From: Cryptomeria japonica
Taxonomy: Eukaryota; Streptophyta; Pinopsida; Cupressales; Cupressaceae
NCBI RefSeq assembly: GCF_030272615.1
Contig: NC_081405.1
Location: 471,126,008-471,190,007 of the forward strand
Direction of reading: 5' to 3'
Length of the DNA stretch: 64,000 nucleotides
Every line of letters begins with the position of its first letter. Positions within the stretch are counted from its first letter, which is position 1. The notes below the pieces were generated by a model that was given only the letters and a program-made list of their open reading frames with translations, did not search any database and had not been told where the DNA came from. Of this stretch, positions 1-12,775 are shown one piece after another. Both the position numbers and the translations under genes were made by a program.

Positions 1-29
1 AAATTAACAAGGGATTAATTTGTAAGGTT

Positions 30-1480
30 TTTAATCCTGACCAAAATGCTTAGATGCTAATTGATAGGGGGTCATTCACCAGAGAATATGAGAGACTACA
101 TTATCATTATTTGGTTAAATGGATCCCTAGTCACAGGCCATAGGTAAGTGACAAGTTGCGAATATTTACAGATGTTGATAAAGAGTCATTTAGCTATGAC
201 ATGTTTGGAGAATACCTCCATAAAACATACTTTTTTTTATGTCGGGTCCTTGGATTTGATGCCAAGATGTTCATGTCAATAAATCTTATGGTTTTTTCAA
301 CAAATATCCAAAGTTGGGACAACAATAGCATTTTTATAATGCCTCTTTCCTAGAATAGAAGCTCAACAAGGTCTTGGACGATATGAAGAAGGACAACTCC
401 ATTGTGCATTTTAAATGGTATTTTTGATGTGTCATATCTTGTTATTCAGAGGTGTGGAATCAAGGGTTTGGAAGCCACCAATAAGATTAAGACTATTGGA
501 TAAGAAAAATAAGTAGCTCCTAGTCCAAGAATGGACCTAAATTTGGGACAGTGGATGCCCACAAGAAAATTAATTGTATCTCAAATAAATCTTTATCAAT
601 GAAATTTATAGGGATCTTGACCACTTATTAGATTGGAGACTGTTTAAGACAATCATGAAATTCCTATGACCATTGGATATGCAACCAAAACTAAACATAA
701 GCCACAATTGGGGAGATTGGTAAATATTTTAAGGTGACACTATTATCAGAGTTCATGGATTTGAGGGTGTTCCCCACTTGCTTCCTAGATCAGTACCTGA
801 CAGAGTTGCATTTTTAGAAATTGTGTGACAAATAATGAAGGAATTTGACAAAATTCATTTAAGAATGAATAAGAAGTCTTCTATATTGTCTTCCATTCTC
901 ATTGTTTCTAATTTTCAAGTTACCTCCAAGGAGGGTTTTGAGCTCATCAATTCACAGATAGATTACTCCAAGTTTCCATTAGGTAAAGGAAGAATGTTTG
1001 ACCCATAGCATTTTATACACAATTACAAATTGGTTGAGAAATCTGAAGCCTGTGGGAATGAATTCTCTTGTCTTAAATATTTTATAAGAAATTGTATCAA
1101 TGAGGCCCAAGTGGAAAGCAAGATAGAACTTTATGAAAGGATTCAAGTAGATGAAAAGATAAGGATGGAAGTAGACCCTTCCTATGAAGGAGATTTTATG
1201 GATATTGTGGATCTAGTTGTGAGAGTTAGAGTGATGTTATTAAATGAGGCCAGGTTGCATTCTAATGTGCCTAGAAGAGGTGTCAGTGCTCCTCATGATT
1301 TTTCCCCAAGGTGTCTTACACCTCTACATTACTTATCTCCTCAACCCTCTCTCAATCCAAGCTTTTTTTGTGGATGAGAGTGCAGCTATGGACACATCAT
1401 ATATGATGGAGGTTATTCAAGTTCATGGGGTTGTAGAGGTTGAACCTCTAAAGGATAGGTTGATTACTAATTTTGATACT
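30..1480 (+). pseudogene. Broken ORF of an unknown repeat-borne protein family
   Basis: I do not recognise the family. Plus-strand translation gives protein-like stretches in shifting frames, separated by stops. One is YLVKWIPSHRP near 107-140. Next comes GEYLHKTYFFLCRVLGFDA (about 200-270), then a Leu/Gly-rich middle with many stops. The longest open part, 1030-1377, includes FSCLKYFIRNCINEAQVESK and an acidic DPSYEGDFMDIVD run. At least two frameshifts and several TAG/TAA stops show it is dead. The 5' end may lie left of the window. It could be the C-terminal half of the protein whose N-terminal half is seen at 8189-8854; that link is a guess from style only. No catalytic motif of a transposase, reverse transcriptase or integrase is visible. 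Confidence 0.4.
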
Positions 1481-3480
1481 TGAGATCAACTAATCTTGGG
1501 TGATGCAAGGATAGTGGCTAATGCCACATTTATGAATGTTGATACCTTGGTAACCACTAGAGAATTCAAATATGTTTATGATCTAACTGAAAGGAAAAGG
1601 GCATCCCAAAATGACCTATGAGAATCAGTATGAACCTTCAGTGTCCTTTGTTTCTTTTAATTAAATTTTTAATGTCATGATATAAGAACATACTACTATA
1701 CCTTTAAAGGATAAACATAGTTAATTTCCCATTGCATTAACCCTTTGAGGAAAGATAATTCAACTTATATATTTATGTAAATTTCAGCAGCGTGACATGT
1801 AAATTAATACTTTAAAACATGAAAGAAAGAAGAATTAGACAGAAGAGAAGAAACACCAATATACATGGAGAAAACCTTTTTAGGTAAAAAACCTTACACT
1901 CCAAAGCATCAAACCAATGCATTCTTCTGTAACAAATAATTTACAATACACTTGCAAGATCATAGCCTTAACATTGAGACTACATCTTTCTCTTTTATAA
2001 AGAAAATGTAACAATGTAACAATAGCTTTGAATAATCACCATGTCATCCTTCTATAATGAATGATACACAAAATATTCAATAGTATATAAGCTAGGTGGC
2101 AATGAAAGTAACTCCATCTTCAATAAAGAAAAAAAATTGAATAAAGCACATAATCATTGGCTCTAAATTCATCCTACAATTAGAAACAAAGTTATCCTCT
2201 TCCTTGGGCATAAATATTCAAGGAAAGCATTTCAATCCTTAACTTAGTCTCCAAGAAAAGATAAAAGAAAAAAATGCTTTCTTTTCTTTTTCTTTTTAGG
2301 AATAAAAACTACACAAGTATCTCTTCTAAACATAGGAAATTGTCAAAAAAAAATTTATATTAACATGAAATATTTGACTGCAATCCCCCAAATCATAGGA
2401 CTTACAAAGTGGGCACCCATTTCCTAAAAGATAAGGATTACACCATATCTTTTTTCGTACACAATAGGAAACATTTCATTGAATTCACCTACTGCCACCT
2501 CTCTAAGAGAACCCACAAAGTGAATGGAAAACTTAGAAACTAATCAACTTAAGATAAATAAATATGTACTAATAATAAACTAAATTAATTATTGAAGTTA
2601 GGACTCAAAGGTTGAGACACCTTAATCCCAACACTCGTGTATATGGTTGTGACTAAACTGGCTCCAAAAAGTCACGATTTCCACATAACACGAAGGTTCG
2701 TTGAAAATTACAGATCTTGGTTGTTCTCGGCAGAACTAGTTGTGTCTTTCATTTCTTCAAAAAAGTGTATAACACGAAGGTTAGTGATCTGTTTTGGATA
2801 GAGAATTTTTTAGTGGTGAGGCAAATTCCGCTTTTTTTTTTTTGAGGAAATGGTGAATAGTCTGGGCCAATATAATGGTCAAATCACCCGAAATTTTGGG
2901 GTTAATGGTCCGCTGTATTCTGGCTTTGCCATTGACCATACACCATTCGACGTGCATGCCTGTAATATTCGCCTAGAATCACTCAGACGTGGGTATTAGA
3001 TCACCTTCGTTATTCGCCAGAAATAGTAAAATGACCATGTACCCAAGACCTAATTCGCCAACGGTAAATTAAATGTTCATTGCACATGTCGGCCAAATTC
3101 GCTAATATCAATCAAAACATTATAAGCATTTGAGGACCCATTTCACCCCACTTAAATCAAGATGCATTTTGAAATGCCCCCGCAATTTGCCAAAAATGCA
3201 ATCATGGATTGATATAAATACAATTGAAAGTTTGAAACACCCTTTCTTACAATTTGTTCATGTCTAATTAGTAAATTTGGGAGCTCTTGATTCACATTCT
3301 GTAATTTGAGTTGGACGTCAAAGTTCATTGTAGGGCGGAGGGCCAGAGTTACAATCATGCAACAAAGGCCCAGGCATTCCTAATTCCTGATTCAAAGAAT
3401 TGAGAAGGCATAAAGGTGAGTAATCATTTCTTCATACTTGATAGTATTAGTTTTAACTTTTAATTCGTAGTGAGAGGTCA
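1480..3480. other. No gene seen; LTR-like debris
   Basis: No supported coding region. Around 1860-1915 the minus strand reads like the U5 end of a plant copia LTR (a T-rich GTTTTTTACC...TTTTCTCCATGT stretch), so a copia LTR remnant in minus orientation is possible. At 2966-3102 the motif ATTCGCC/ATTCGCT recurs four times about 42 bp apart, like the motif seen at 11430-11600. The stretch directly in front of the hAT transposase (3100-3480) may be its 5' untranslated part. Terminal inverted repeats for that transposase were looked for and not found. Confidence 0.35.
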
Positions 3481-3489
3481 AGACTCAAG

Positions 3490-3642
3490 ATGTCACAGTC
3501 AGACATGGGTGAGACTCCTTAGGGTGGTGAAGGGATTGAGATGTCAAACAAGGGTGAGACTGAGACTCCTCAGGGTAGTGAAGGGATTGGGATGTCAAAC
3601 AAGGGTAAGACTCCTCAGGGCGGTGAAACTGAAGGGATTGGG
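3490..3642 (+). repeat. 51-bp tandem repeat x3 inside the hAT ORF (17-aa repeats)
   Basis: Three head-to-tail units start at 3490, 3541 and 3592. Each encodes 17 residues beginning MS and ending EGI(E/G), built around (G/K)ETPQGG. Unit length is a multiple of three, so the frame is kept. In unit 1 the Gln codon CAG of units 2 and 3 is TAG (3520-3522). Confidence 0.85.
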
Positions 3643-6297
3643 AGGCCATCAAAATGCCCAAAACTTAAAGATACTACCATAAAGTCTTACTTTGGAATTG
3701 GCAAAGTTTCTGGTCCATCAACTTCTGCAGTTACAGAAGCCATTCACAGTAGGTCACCACCACCACAAGGTGGGATTGTCATTGAGTTAAATGCATCAAA
3801 TGAGGATGACAATACTAACATGACAAAAGATGCTCTAAGGGATGCACACAATGAGATAATTCATTGGGATGCAAATGCTAGTACTGAAGATGACGTTCGT
3901 AGGAAGAAAAGAAAAAAGAAAGTAAAACTGGGGTGGGAGTGGGAGATGACAAGGAGTTTTAAGATTGATTGGGTAGAAAAGTACCCATTCATTGAACCAG
4001 TCCCAAACAATGATGAACAACCAACAGAATGCAGGTGTAAGATTTGTAGCTGGAAAACTAAAAGAGAGAAGAAGATGCAGCTAAATCTTGACACCATAGA
4101 AAAGCATATTGGTAAGGTTTATGAAAAACAGATCTTAGATGGAAAGGAAACACCAGTAGTAAGATGGAAATCAAAGGAAGAATGTCCTCATGTTAAGTAT
4201 GTCGTAGAATATGAAGAGCATAACCACAAAATGACAATGATTGGTAATAGTGGATTTGGAAATACAATCAAGGTTGGGCTTGAACATGCAGCGAAAGATG
4301 CAAACCTGGCAAAGACTGTTCAGATAAGTGTTATTTTTCATATTCTCTCGAGAGCACGTCCTATGAAAGATTTCCCATAATATAATAATTTATTATCTTT
4401 TTTGAATGTTCCTCACTATCCTATGTCACATTGGTCAATAAACGCTGGATGGGAAATGGCAAACTGTCTCACCGAGGTGGAAAAGCAAAATTTATAGGAG
4501 AGTGTAAAAGAGTTAAAATTCATTTCATTATCCATTGATGAAGTTACTATGGTAGATAACACTGCTTGGGTCTGTATGCATGTGTATACTGTAAAAGAAC
4601 ACTTTCGTTGAGCTCATCTACTCTATGTTCGTAAAATGAGGGGCAATTCAATAGTAGAAAATTTATATTTGGAAGTTAAGAAAGCTTTGAATGAAATTGT
4701 TGGTATGGATGACTTGACAATTGTCAAGAATTTGGTGTGTGTTGGAGCTGATGGAGCTGCAGTAATACAAGGTCAAAGGACCAGTCTTTGCGCAAGATTA
4801 CAAACTAGTATTGCACCATACATGGTTGGAATTCACTACATGGCCCATCGAATGAATTTAGCATATAGAATTGTAATCAATTTCCCTATAGTGTCAAAAG
4901 TTGAAGATCTGGTCCACGAGCTCCACTCATACTTCTGTCGAAGTCCTAAACGTTTTGCAGAATTTTAGATTTTTGCTGAGGGAGTAACAACAGGAAACAA
5001 GCTTCTTAGGGATGTTGAGACCATATGGATCTCCTTGCATGGACCAATGGAACGAGTTCTAACAGAATATCAATCCTTGATCGGACTAATGTATGAGCAA
5101 CGCCTCACAGTAGACAAAGCTCATGATCTCTTACATAAGTTAAGTGATATAGAGACTCTGCTAACTTTAGGTAGTCTTCTCCCCATGTTGGATTCAATGA
5201 AAAAACTTGTTAAGAAATACCAAGACATAACTATGTATATCAATGAGTATAGCACTCTACGTAAAATGACATGCTTGGGCCTAGATGGTCTATATTCAGA
5301 TCTAACAGGGCGAAGCCCAAATTTTTTTATGTGGCAGATAATTATAGATTTGAATCATGCTGAAATTTTTTTACATTTCAATACAAAAAATGAGTTATGT
5401 GTCTTTGTAAAAGGATTTCAGATACCAATGCACCAATCTAAGACGAGCAAGCGAGGCAGAGCACTACCAGTTAAAAAGGAAGATTTTGATAGGATTGTTA
5501 AATCTGTTAGTGATAATTTGAAGTCTATTACATATGAACTTTCAACTGAGATTCATGAAAGATTCCCTCGAGAAGAAATACTTGAATCCAAGGGTTATGT
5601 GTATCCTCAATTTTGGCATTCAATTGGAGATAATCCAAATGACGCAAAGGTGTTTCATAAAAAACTAGAGGAATTGATATTGACAGTTTCAAAAGATGCA
5701 TATTGCAATGGACAACCAATAGAAGGAATTTTAAATTCAGATCAACTTAAAAAACAATGTAAACGCTTTTCATTGTGTATGAAACAATAGTTGGTTGACT
5801 TGGAGAATCTATTTGAACTTGGATCAATCACAAGGCTTTGGAAAAGGATAGATCACAGTGAAGTATTGTGTATTGCAATACCAAAATATTTCAAACTTGT
5901 TGATTTATGTCAAACAATGATATTGGGTCGGTGGAAGATGAGAAAGTTTTTCAGTGCATTAGGGCTTTTGAAATCAAAGATCAGAAATAAATTAGACAAA
6001 AATTTGGAAACTTGCTTGAGGTTGTTTGTAACTCAGTATAATGTTAGATATTTTCCATATGATAAGGCACTGGCAATCTAGAATTCCATGCGTGAAAGAC
6101 TAGGGTTGTGCAACACTTTAAAAGTTGGTGGTGCTATTGCTAGTGGTAGGGCTAAGACAAATGATGGATCGCAAACTCAGAGTTAGCATGAAGACAAAGA
6201 AATTTTTTAATACCCGACTCAGAATGAAGATGAACCTGTTAGTACTAGTTAGTTTCCGGATCTTGAGTCCATTTGGGATATAGAAGCCTTAGAGTGA
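3490..6297 (+). pseudogene. hAT-superfamily transposase-like gene, frame intact but ten premature stops
   Basis: A single reading frame can be followed from ATG 3490 to TGA 6295-6297 (about 935 codons) with no indel. It is interrupted by stops at 3520, 4378, 4495, 4609, 4966, 5788, 6079, 6184, 6208 and 6250. Order of parts: a 17-aa tandem repeat; a Lys-rich KKRKKKVKLGWEWE nuclear-signal-like stretch; a Cys-containing finger (CRCKICSWKTK...H, about 4030-4110); an RNase-H-like transposase core with ISLSIDEVTMVDNTAW (about 4525) and VCVGADGAAVIQG (about 4735); GIHYMAHRMNLAYRI (about 4835); then a long helical C-terminal part. This resembles the ZNF862/KIAA1586-like hAT branch (established family knowledge). 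An alternative is a domesticated hAT-like gene that later died. Element ends were not found. Confidence 0.7.
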
Positions 6298-6690
6298 GTC
6301 ACTCAAGTGAATTAACAGTCAGTTTATAAGTATTTATACTATAGTTCTTGAGTCATATTACAATTTGCAATACTATAGTTGTCATTGATGATTTTTGATA
6401 TTGTATTCCTTGAATTTATCAATCAGAATAGATACTTATTTCATATTTTTAATTACGAATTTGAATTATTAGTAAATAATTAGAATTTAGTTTCTGAATT
6501 ATTAGTAAACAATTAAATTATTAGTAAATTGGTTCCACGTTATGTTGAACATGAAATGCAACAATTTGTGTCACAAGATCCATAAAATTATTCATATTTC
6601 ATAACTGTTAGAACCTTTCTACTGTTCTACATTAAATGCTTAACATGATGTTCATGGCGATTAGGGTTTTGTGTTTGTTTTTTTGTCTTA
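6297..6690. other. AT-rich spacer, nothing recognised
   Basis: AT-rich DNA after the transposase stop, with short TTAGTAAA-type direct repeats around 6465-6530. It is probably the 3' untranslated part of the hAT relic. No terminal repeat identified. Confidence 0.4.
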
Positions 6691-8188
6691 GTTGGCTAGT
6701 AAACCGAAGTTGTCGTGCGTTGAAAATATGAGTTATCCTCTCTTTATTTGTCCATGTCAACGTCAAGTGCGGTCAAACAGTTGGTCAGACAATGAGACAT
6801 GTTTAATGTTTCATCTCTAACTCACAGATAAATTTCATGTTTAACAATTTTAGTGACGAGTTAGTGAGTGTTGGTTTGGGTTTAAATCGCGAGGTCTCTA
6901 GTTTTTTGGATGTTAGCATTTTATGTTAGCGAGCTGGAGATTGTTAATGAAATTGCTTTGGTCGCAAGGTCTCGAGTTGCTCTGATGCCATGCATTATAG
7001 CCGTGAGAGTTAGCGAGTAAGTCATTAATGATCTGTGTGCCACTGCTCGTGCCTATTTATGAAGGTAATTAACATAAAACATCAATTTTTGTTGGTACTT
7101 GCTGGGTCACTACGGTCAAGAGATAAATAGTTTGAGATTTTATGGTTATCGCTAGCTCACAGGTCCTTTATCATCAAGTCATTTTAAGTCACGAGCTTGC
7201 GATTACTAGGAGATTTTAGTTGTCGCTACCTCGCAAGATGTTTTGCACTTGACCATTTTATGTTGCGAGGTTGCGATTGGGTGTGATTTTATGTTATCGC
7301 AAGGTCGCGAGGTGTTCGCGATTAAGTCATTTTAATTTGAGATCATGCGATGTGGTTGGTATCACAGCATAGTTGGTTTCATCAATTGATCGCATATTTT
7401 GAAGTTGTTTAGCATTTTATGTTGCGATCTGGCAACAAGTAAGTTTTGATCTGCTTTTGTGGTCATCGCATGCTCGCGGGTCTGTAAGTCTTAATTCAAA
7501 AACTGTTGCGAGCATGCGATGGCGGTTAAGTGTCTTGTTGTCGCGGGCTCGCGAGGGTTTAATTCAAGTTAAGTTTTGAGTTGCAAGCTTGCAATGAAAT
7601 AAGTTGTTTTGTTAGATTTGCAGTGGTCGCCATCTCACAGGTAAAGAAAGAATATTACAAATGTTGTTGCAAGGTTGCGCCTGAAGGGCTTGATGAAGAT
7701 CAACAACTGTCGCTCACTCGCGAGATTCTTTGAGGATTCATAAAAGGGGTTGCGAGCTTGCGATTAAGAGGATTTGGTAGCATTGTAACTAACTTGCCGG
7801 TAACATTCCAAATTGTTATAACCGGTTGCGAGTGTGCGATTAAAGATGGGGATTGACACGTGGACTTGTTTGCTGGGTTTTGTAAAAGTTTTGAATGGCA
7901 ATCGCCAATCAAATAGAAGGGCGTGAATTCAAATTTTGCTCCAATACTTCAGCTTTGAATTAATGCCACAGTAGCTAGTTCATGCAAGTGTGCCAATTAA
8001 TGAGAGAAGTGACGATGCCCAAATACCATAAATTGCATGATCGAGCCGAGATTTTGTATAATTGCATTAATGCATTCTATCTTCGAGGTAATCCAGTGAA
8101 TTGAGCTCTGCAACAACGTTGGAGATTTCAGAGTGTTGGGTGTGGGAAAATTTCAGAAAATTGGTTAAATTTTTCTCCTACAGCTAAA
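6690..8188. repeat. LTR-like region with dispersed GCGAG..GCGAT motif array
   Basis: No coding. The motif TTGCGAG(C/G)TTGCGAT and close variants (TCGCGAGG, GTTATCGC) recur every 40-70 bp from about 6850 to 7840. The block 6918-7026 is closely similar to 10656-10767. The region ends shortly before ATG 8189. Together with the second copy at 10.5-11.2 kb this suggests LTRs or a leader of one repeat family, but no TG...CA ends with matching target duplications were found. Confidence 0.5.
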
Positions 8189-8854
8189 ATGAGAAAGGCG
8201 ATGAGTGGAACTGGAGGGTCCAAGCCCAAGGCCACGACAAGTGGAGGTTCCAAGCCCAAGACCACTGAGGAAAAGAAGGATAAGAAGTACAAAGAATAAT
8301 TTGTAGATTTGCTACCAAGGACTTCCATTGCTTTGAATACAAATGATTTGGCATGGAAAGATGTATGGAGCCAATGTAGAAACCAGACCACGCTTCATAT
8401 GACTGATATTGCTCTGTTTCATTATTTGTGGAATAATAGGGTTAAGGGTGTCCCAATTTCAAACCTTTGGGATTTAAATATGGCAAAGTTAATTGTGCCA
8501 GATGTGTATGTTGACGTAGATTTGATCAAAGAGTTGGCCAAATGCTATTGCCCAGTATCTAGGGTAATCAAAAGAAAGAACCAGTCTGCCCTAGTTTCAA
8601 TTAATAGAGCTAGCTTCGTTGAAGCTTTCCAGATTACTGGTGCTGCATGTACAGAAACTGATTTGGAGCGGATTGCAGAGGATTTTGACAAATACAAAGG
8701 TGTTATCAAGAAGCATGCAATGCCCAGATACATGCCTAGGATGAATAGGAAACCGGTTATAATTCTAGATAGTATCAAACCACCATTTGACATCACACCT
8801 TTCCACCATTATATGCATTGTGAATCAGGTGAATCCACCCACCAATTACACTGA
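8189..8854 (+). pseudogene. N-terminal part of an unknown repeat-borne ORF
   Basis: ATG 8189 opens a frame with a 10-residue tandem repeat (GGSKPKATTS / GGSKPKTTEE) and a Lys-rich stretch. A TAA at 8297-8299 interrupts it, and it then continues in the same frame to a stop at 8852-8854. The body contains LARNK-poor, Trp/Leu-rich text such as DLAWKDVWSQCRNQTTLHMT and PVSRVIKRKNQSALVSINRA, which looks like genuine protein. After FDITPFHHYM (about 8810) the sequence becomes low-quality, so the 3' end is probably a junction with other DNA. No known domain is recognised and the function is unknown. It sits directly downstream of the LTR-like GCGAG array, as a gag-position ORF would. Confidence 0.45.
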
Positions 8855-10500
8855 GGTGATTCAAGTGAATCCTTAATATGATTCCAGACTAATAGAAATT
8901 TTGCATTCCTGGGCATAATAGGAAGCATTAAATGAAAAATTGCATACACCATAACAATGCAACAAATGAAAAAAATCACGATTCTGATCATTTGAAAGAG
9001 ATAGAATTATACACCAGAAAGAAATAGATCAGAATTTAATTTCTATTGAATAAAATTACTACTTCTGTCACAAAATAAATTTATATATAACTCCTTCAAG
9101 AACCTGCACAAATCTTGACACTAAATACTTTTCATTTTCTCTGGAAATGACTATACAACTTGCTCCCTTTAGTGCCTTCACCTAGAGTCTAGAGTCACTA
9201 CTGAAACCAGAAAAGGAACCCCAAAGGCACCATAATTTCGGAACCCTCAAGAGACCCCCCCAAAAGGAACCCTTCTAATGGCCTTGATTTCCCTTTTTAT
9301 AGAAGAAAAGGGAGCAACAAGCTTCAGGCCAAGAGACACATGCCAACAGAACATTTACTCTCAACAATTAGGCCTAAAAGGCCATATGCAAAATTTTGTT
9401 ACAAAAATATTCTTTATCCATGCACTGGCCATGAATCAAAATTTTCTGAAGCAAAACTTCTTTAGCCATACCATTATCACCCCGATGCCTTCAGATGGAA
9501 TGTGAGATGTTATGTTCTTTCCAACAGATCGTTTCCCTTCTCAGAATGGATACTGGGACTTGGCAAGAAGTAAAGTCACTCCTAAAAATTAAAATAGAGG
9601 AGGAGCTTCAACCTTCATGCCCAGGAACAGAGAAAATGGAAAGAGGATCTCGAGCCTTCATGCCCAGGATCAGGAAAAGTGGAAACAAGAGCTTTAGGGT
9701 AAACATAATATGTTGGGGAGGGGTCACAACTTCCATGTCATCACAAAGATGGCTGGCTGCCACTCCCCACCCAAACAAATCCTTCTTTCATTCCTCTGTG
9801 GGCTCCTTCTTCAAACCCCCTGCCATCCTGTGGCAGAGTAGAAGTAGAGGATGTGCCATGCGTGGCCTTTCTTGATAAGAAAAGGCTTTCACACTCCCTC
9901 TAGCAATCCTTCTCACTTTCACAACCCCTCTGACAATAAACAAATTCACACAAGAGAAAACAAAAAAACACCCATCCTGTATCACAGAGCACACAACAAC
10001 TCCATGCACGATCCTGCTCAAACATCATCTTCCTTTCTGAGGAAAAAACCACTCTCAGAAAATGAAAAAGGTTTCTTTTCTCTTCTACCAATTAAGTCAC
10101 CACTCCATTGTATTTATAACTTTTTAACACTTCATCTAGTGATGCTCATTCACATAAAAAATCATCGTTTTGGTGCTTTTCAACATGACTCTAGACTTCT
10201 ATCAATTCCACTACATCCTGCTAAGGCTCATCTTATGTGAATGATTTTGTTCTAATTTTATTCCTCCTTGATTGTACAAATTCTTCTTCAAAATCCATGA
10301 CAACAAGCAACCTCTAATTTCTTAGAGAAATCCGTGATCTCCCATCTCTAACTTAGAAGCTATCCAATCCTTTTATGCCTCTGAAATCGTCGTCTTCGCT
10401 TGTCTAATCAACCTCAACTCAGGAGAAACCTTCAAACTAGTCCCTCAGGAATGATTCGGCATCCAAGCCTTGAAAATTCCTCGTACATATTAGCTTGCCA
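8855..10500. other. No gene recognised
   Basis: Short open frames on both strands (9278-10240) lack any motif, share no conserved style and overlap each other, so they are not called. The sequence is moderately GC-richer than its surroundings at 9600-9900. It may be an insertion separating the ORF at 8189-8854 from the second GCGAG-motif block. No ends or target duplications seen. Confidence 0.3.
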
Positions 10501-10504
10501 CCAT

Positions 10505-10901
10505 AGTTGTCGCTAGCTCTCATGTTTGTTTAATGTTAGCATTTTTAGGTTGCAAGCTAGCGATCAGATAGTTTGTGGTTAAGTTTTATGGTTATCGCCA
10601 GCTCGTGAGGTAAAATGTCTGAAGACGTGATCAATTCGCAAGCTAGCGACAAGCAGCGTTTTATGTTACCAAGTTGGAGATTGTTAATGAAATTGCTTTG
10701 GTCGTGAGGTCTCGATTTGGTCTGATGTCATACATTATAGCCGCGCGAGTTAGTGAGTAACTCATTTCATACAGTTGTCGCTAGCTCTCATGTTTGTTTA
10801 ATGTTAGCATTTTTAGGTTGCGATCTAGCGACTAGATAGTTTGTGGTTAAGTTTTATGGTTATCGCCAGCTCACGAAGTTAAATGTTTGAAGACCTGATC
10901 A
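10505..10901. repeat. Direct repeat, two 129-bp copies 268 bp apart
   Basis: 10505-10633 and 10773-10901 are nearly identical, both starting AGTTGTCGCTAGCTCTCATG and ending with TGATCAA. The spacer 10656-10767 matches 6918-7026. Both copies carry the GCTAGCGA-type motif of the 6.7-8.1 kb region. The surrounding block to about 11170 continues the same motif array. Confidence 0.75.
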
Positions 10902-11228
10902 AGCCTGATCTTCCGAGTGAAGTGCTAGTGGTTATGAGATAAATAGTTTTATGTTGGCGAGTACGCGACAAGGGTTAAAGTTACCACTATCTCCAAGTCG
11001 CTACGGTGATGAGGACTTAACATTTTTTGGTCAAGAATTGGCGAGTGGTGGTTCAGTTTCCCTCAGTCGCTAGATCTCGAAGTTATGAAGGCTTAGCATT
11101 TTCAGCTTGCGAGTTGGAGATAGAGTCGTAAGGACTTGTCGCTAGGTTGCGAAATTTTCTAATGGGCAGTCTTTCAGGTAGAGAGTTGAGGACTGTGTGC
11201 CACGTGTTTTAATGACTTGACGGGGACT

Positions 11229-11490
11229 GCTGAGGTGCCAATATATTTTTTTTACATTTTGGAAAAAGGTTGAAATAGCCAATTTTTTTTTTTATGGTTT
11301 AAAAATATCTTGAAATCGCCAATATATTTTTTTTATGGTTTGAAGGTTTGAAAATAGGTTGAAATCGCTAATATTTTTTTTTATGGTTTGAAAATAGGTT
11401 GAAATCGCCAATGCAAATATTTTTTCTGGTTTTAAAATCACAATTCGCCCATGCAAATATTTTTTTGGTTTTAAAAATATTACAATTCGC
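11229..11490. repeat. Tandem minisatellite, about six 40-50 bp units
   Basis: Units run: poly-T, ATGGTTTGAAAATAGGTTG, AAATCGCCAA. Copies are seen near 11235, 11281, 11320, 11370, 11411 and 11450. The last two diverge to a version with CAATTCGCC. The AATTCGCC motif continues sporadically to about 11620. A G10 run lies at about 11641-11650. Confidence 0.7.
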
Positions 11491-11689
11491 CTGGATTTTT
11501 CACAAACTTTGAGCGATCACGAATGATTCACCAATGGAGATTATTATTTTTTCTCTGTAAACCGCAAAATTTCGCTAGTAAAATTAAAATTTTCCTCTGC
11601 AATTATACACCTTTCGCCTGGTTTTTACACCTTGTTCGAGGGGGGGGGGGTTTCTTAAAGTTTTCCCTGGTTTTGGAGCCAGATTAGTT

Positions 11690-12775
11690 GCATCCCATGT
11701 ATATTTAGGATGTGATAATGTGATGGTTATACTTATGCTATGATTTGAAGTATGCAATGTTCTAGCATGTATGTGGATGCAAGATGATGTGATGGAGGCA
11801 CTTATTTTTGTGTGTCATGACACTAAACCAAAATTACTGCAAGGCAGATAGAAGAATAGTTAGTGAGAAGAATGGTTATTAAGAAGTGAATAATGCTAGT
11901 TAGGGATAACAAAGGGTTGATCAATATTAGATATGAATACAGTTGATGGATCAAATAATATAGATAGAAAAAATGATTTACAAATCGATTGATTGAGATT
12001 AATTGATAGTAAATAGATAAACCGATTAGAATTTAAGCTTGTTACTAGTGCACAATTACCATCATAGAGCAATTTTATTTTGCAAGTGCATATATTTACA
12101 CCGAGGTATAGTAATGTTATGCTTGTGTTTGTTCAAAGTGATAATATTTTAGCAAGGAATTTTTTATAATCGAGGAGAGATGGTGATGGTATGAAAGCTT
12201 ATTATAGCAGGTGAATAGTTTATTATGGGGCGGAATGTGAGAGTGATCATGGAAGTGACAAATGTAATGCATCCTCTAACGTGACATCAAATATCCAATC
12301 CTAAATACTAATTTGGGGAATGACCCAGTCAAATATAGGACTATTTATTATGAAATGGAAAAAATGGACTAACTTAATTGTGATATTGGATGGGAGAAGT
12401 TCATGCTAGATATCTATGAATCTTAGGCCATGATAGTTGTAGAAATTTTTTAGTATGGGATGGATGGAAATGGGATTTTATTATGAATAGAAATAGATTG
12501 ACTTTATTATGGATGGGAGTGGAAAATTAGATGGAGTTAAGATAGATGGAAGAGAATGACCTACTACACATGGAATCTATAAGAGGTTTTCACCATGATA
12601 CTTGCCTAAGCCACCATCAAAGTGGCTTTCACCATAGATGGGTTATTTCTCTTTATTTCTTTTTTTGTCACAAAATACTCCAATTTGCCAACTTTTCAAC
12701 AAGGTGACAATTTTTCTTTTTGATTTTTTTTACTCTTTTGACAATTTTTTGTGTTTTTTGAATGGGATACCCCAA
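11690..12775. other. No gene seen
   Basis: AT-rich, purine-rich on the plus strand, with short GATGG/GATAG-type redundancy (12360-12560). No coding or element ends recognised. Confidence 0.4.

Noticed and set aside
9278-10240. Several overlapping ORFs of 60-129 aa
   Set aside because: No recognisable motif, both strands equally open, no codon-style difference.
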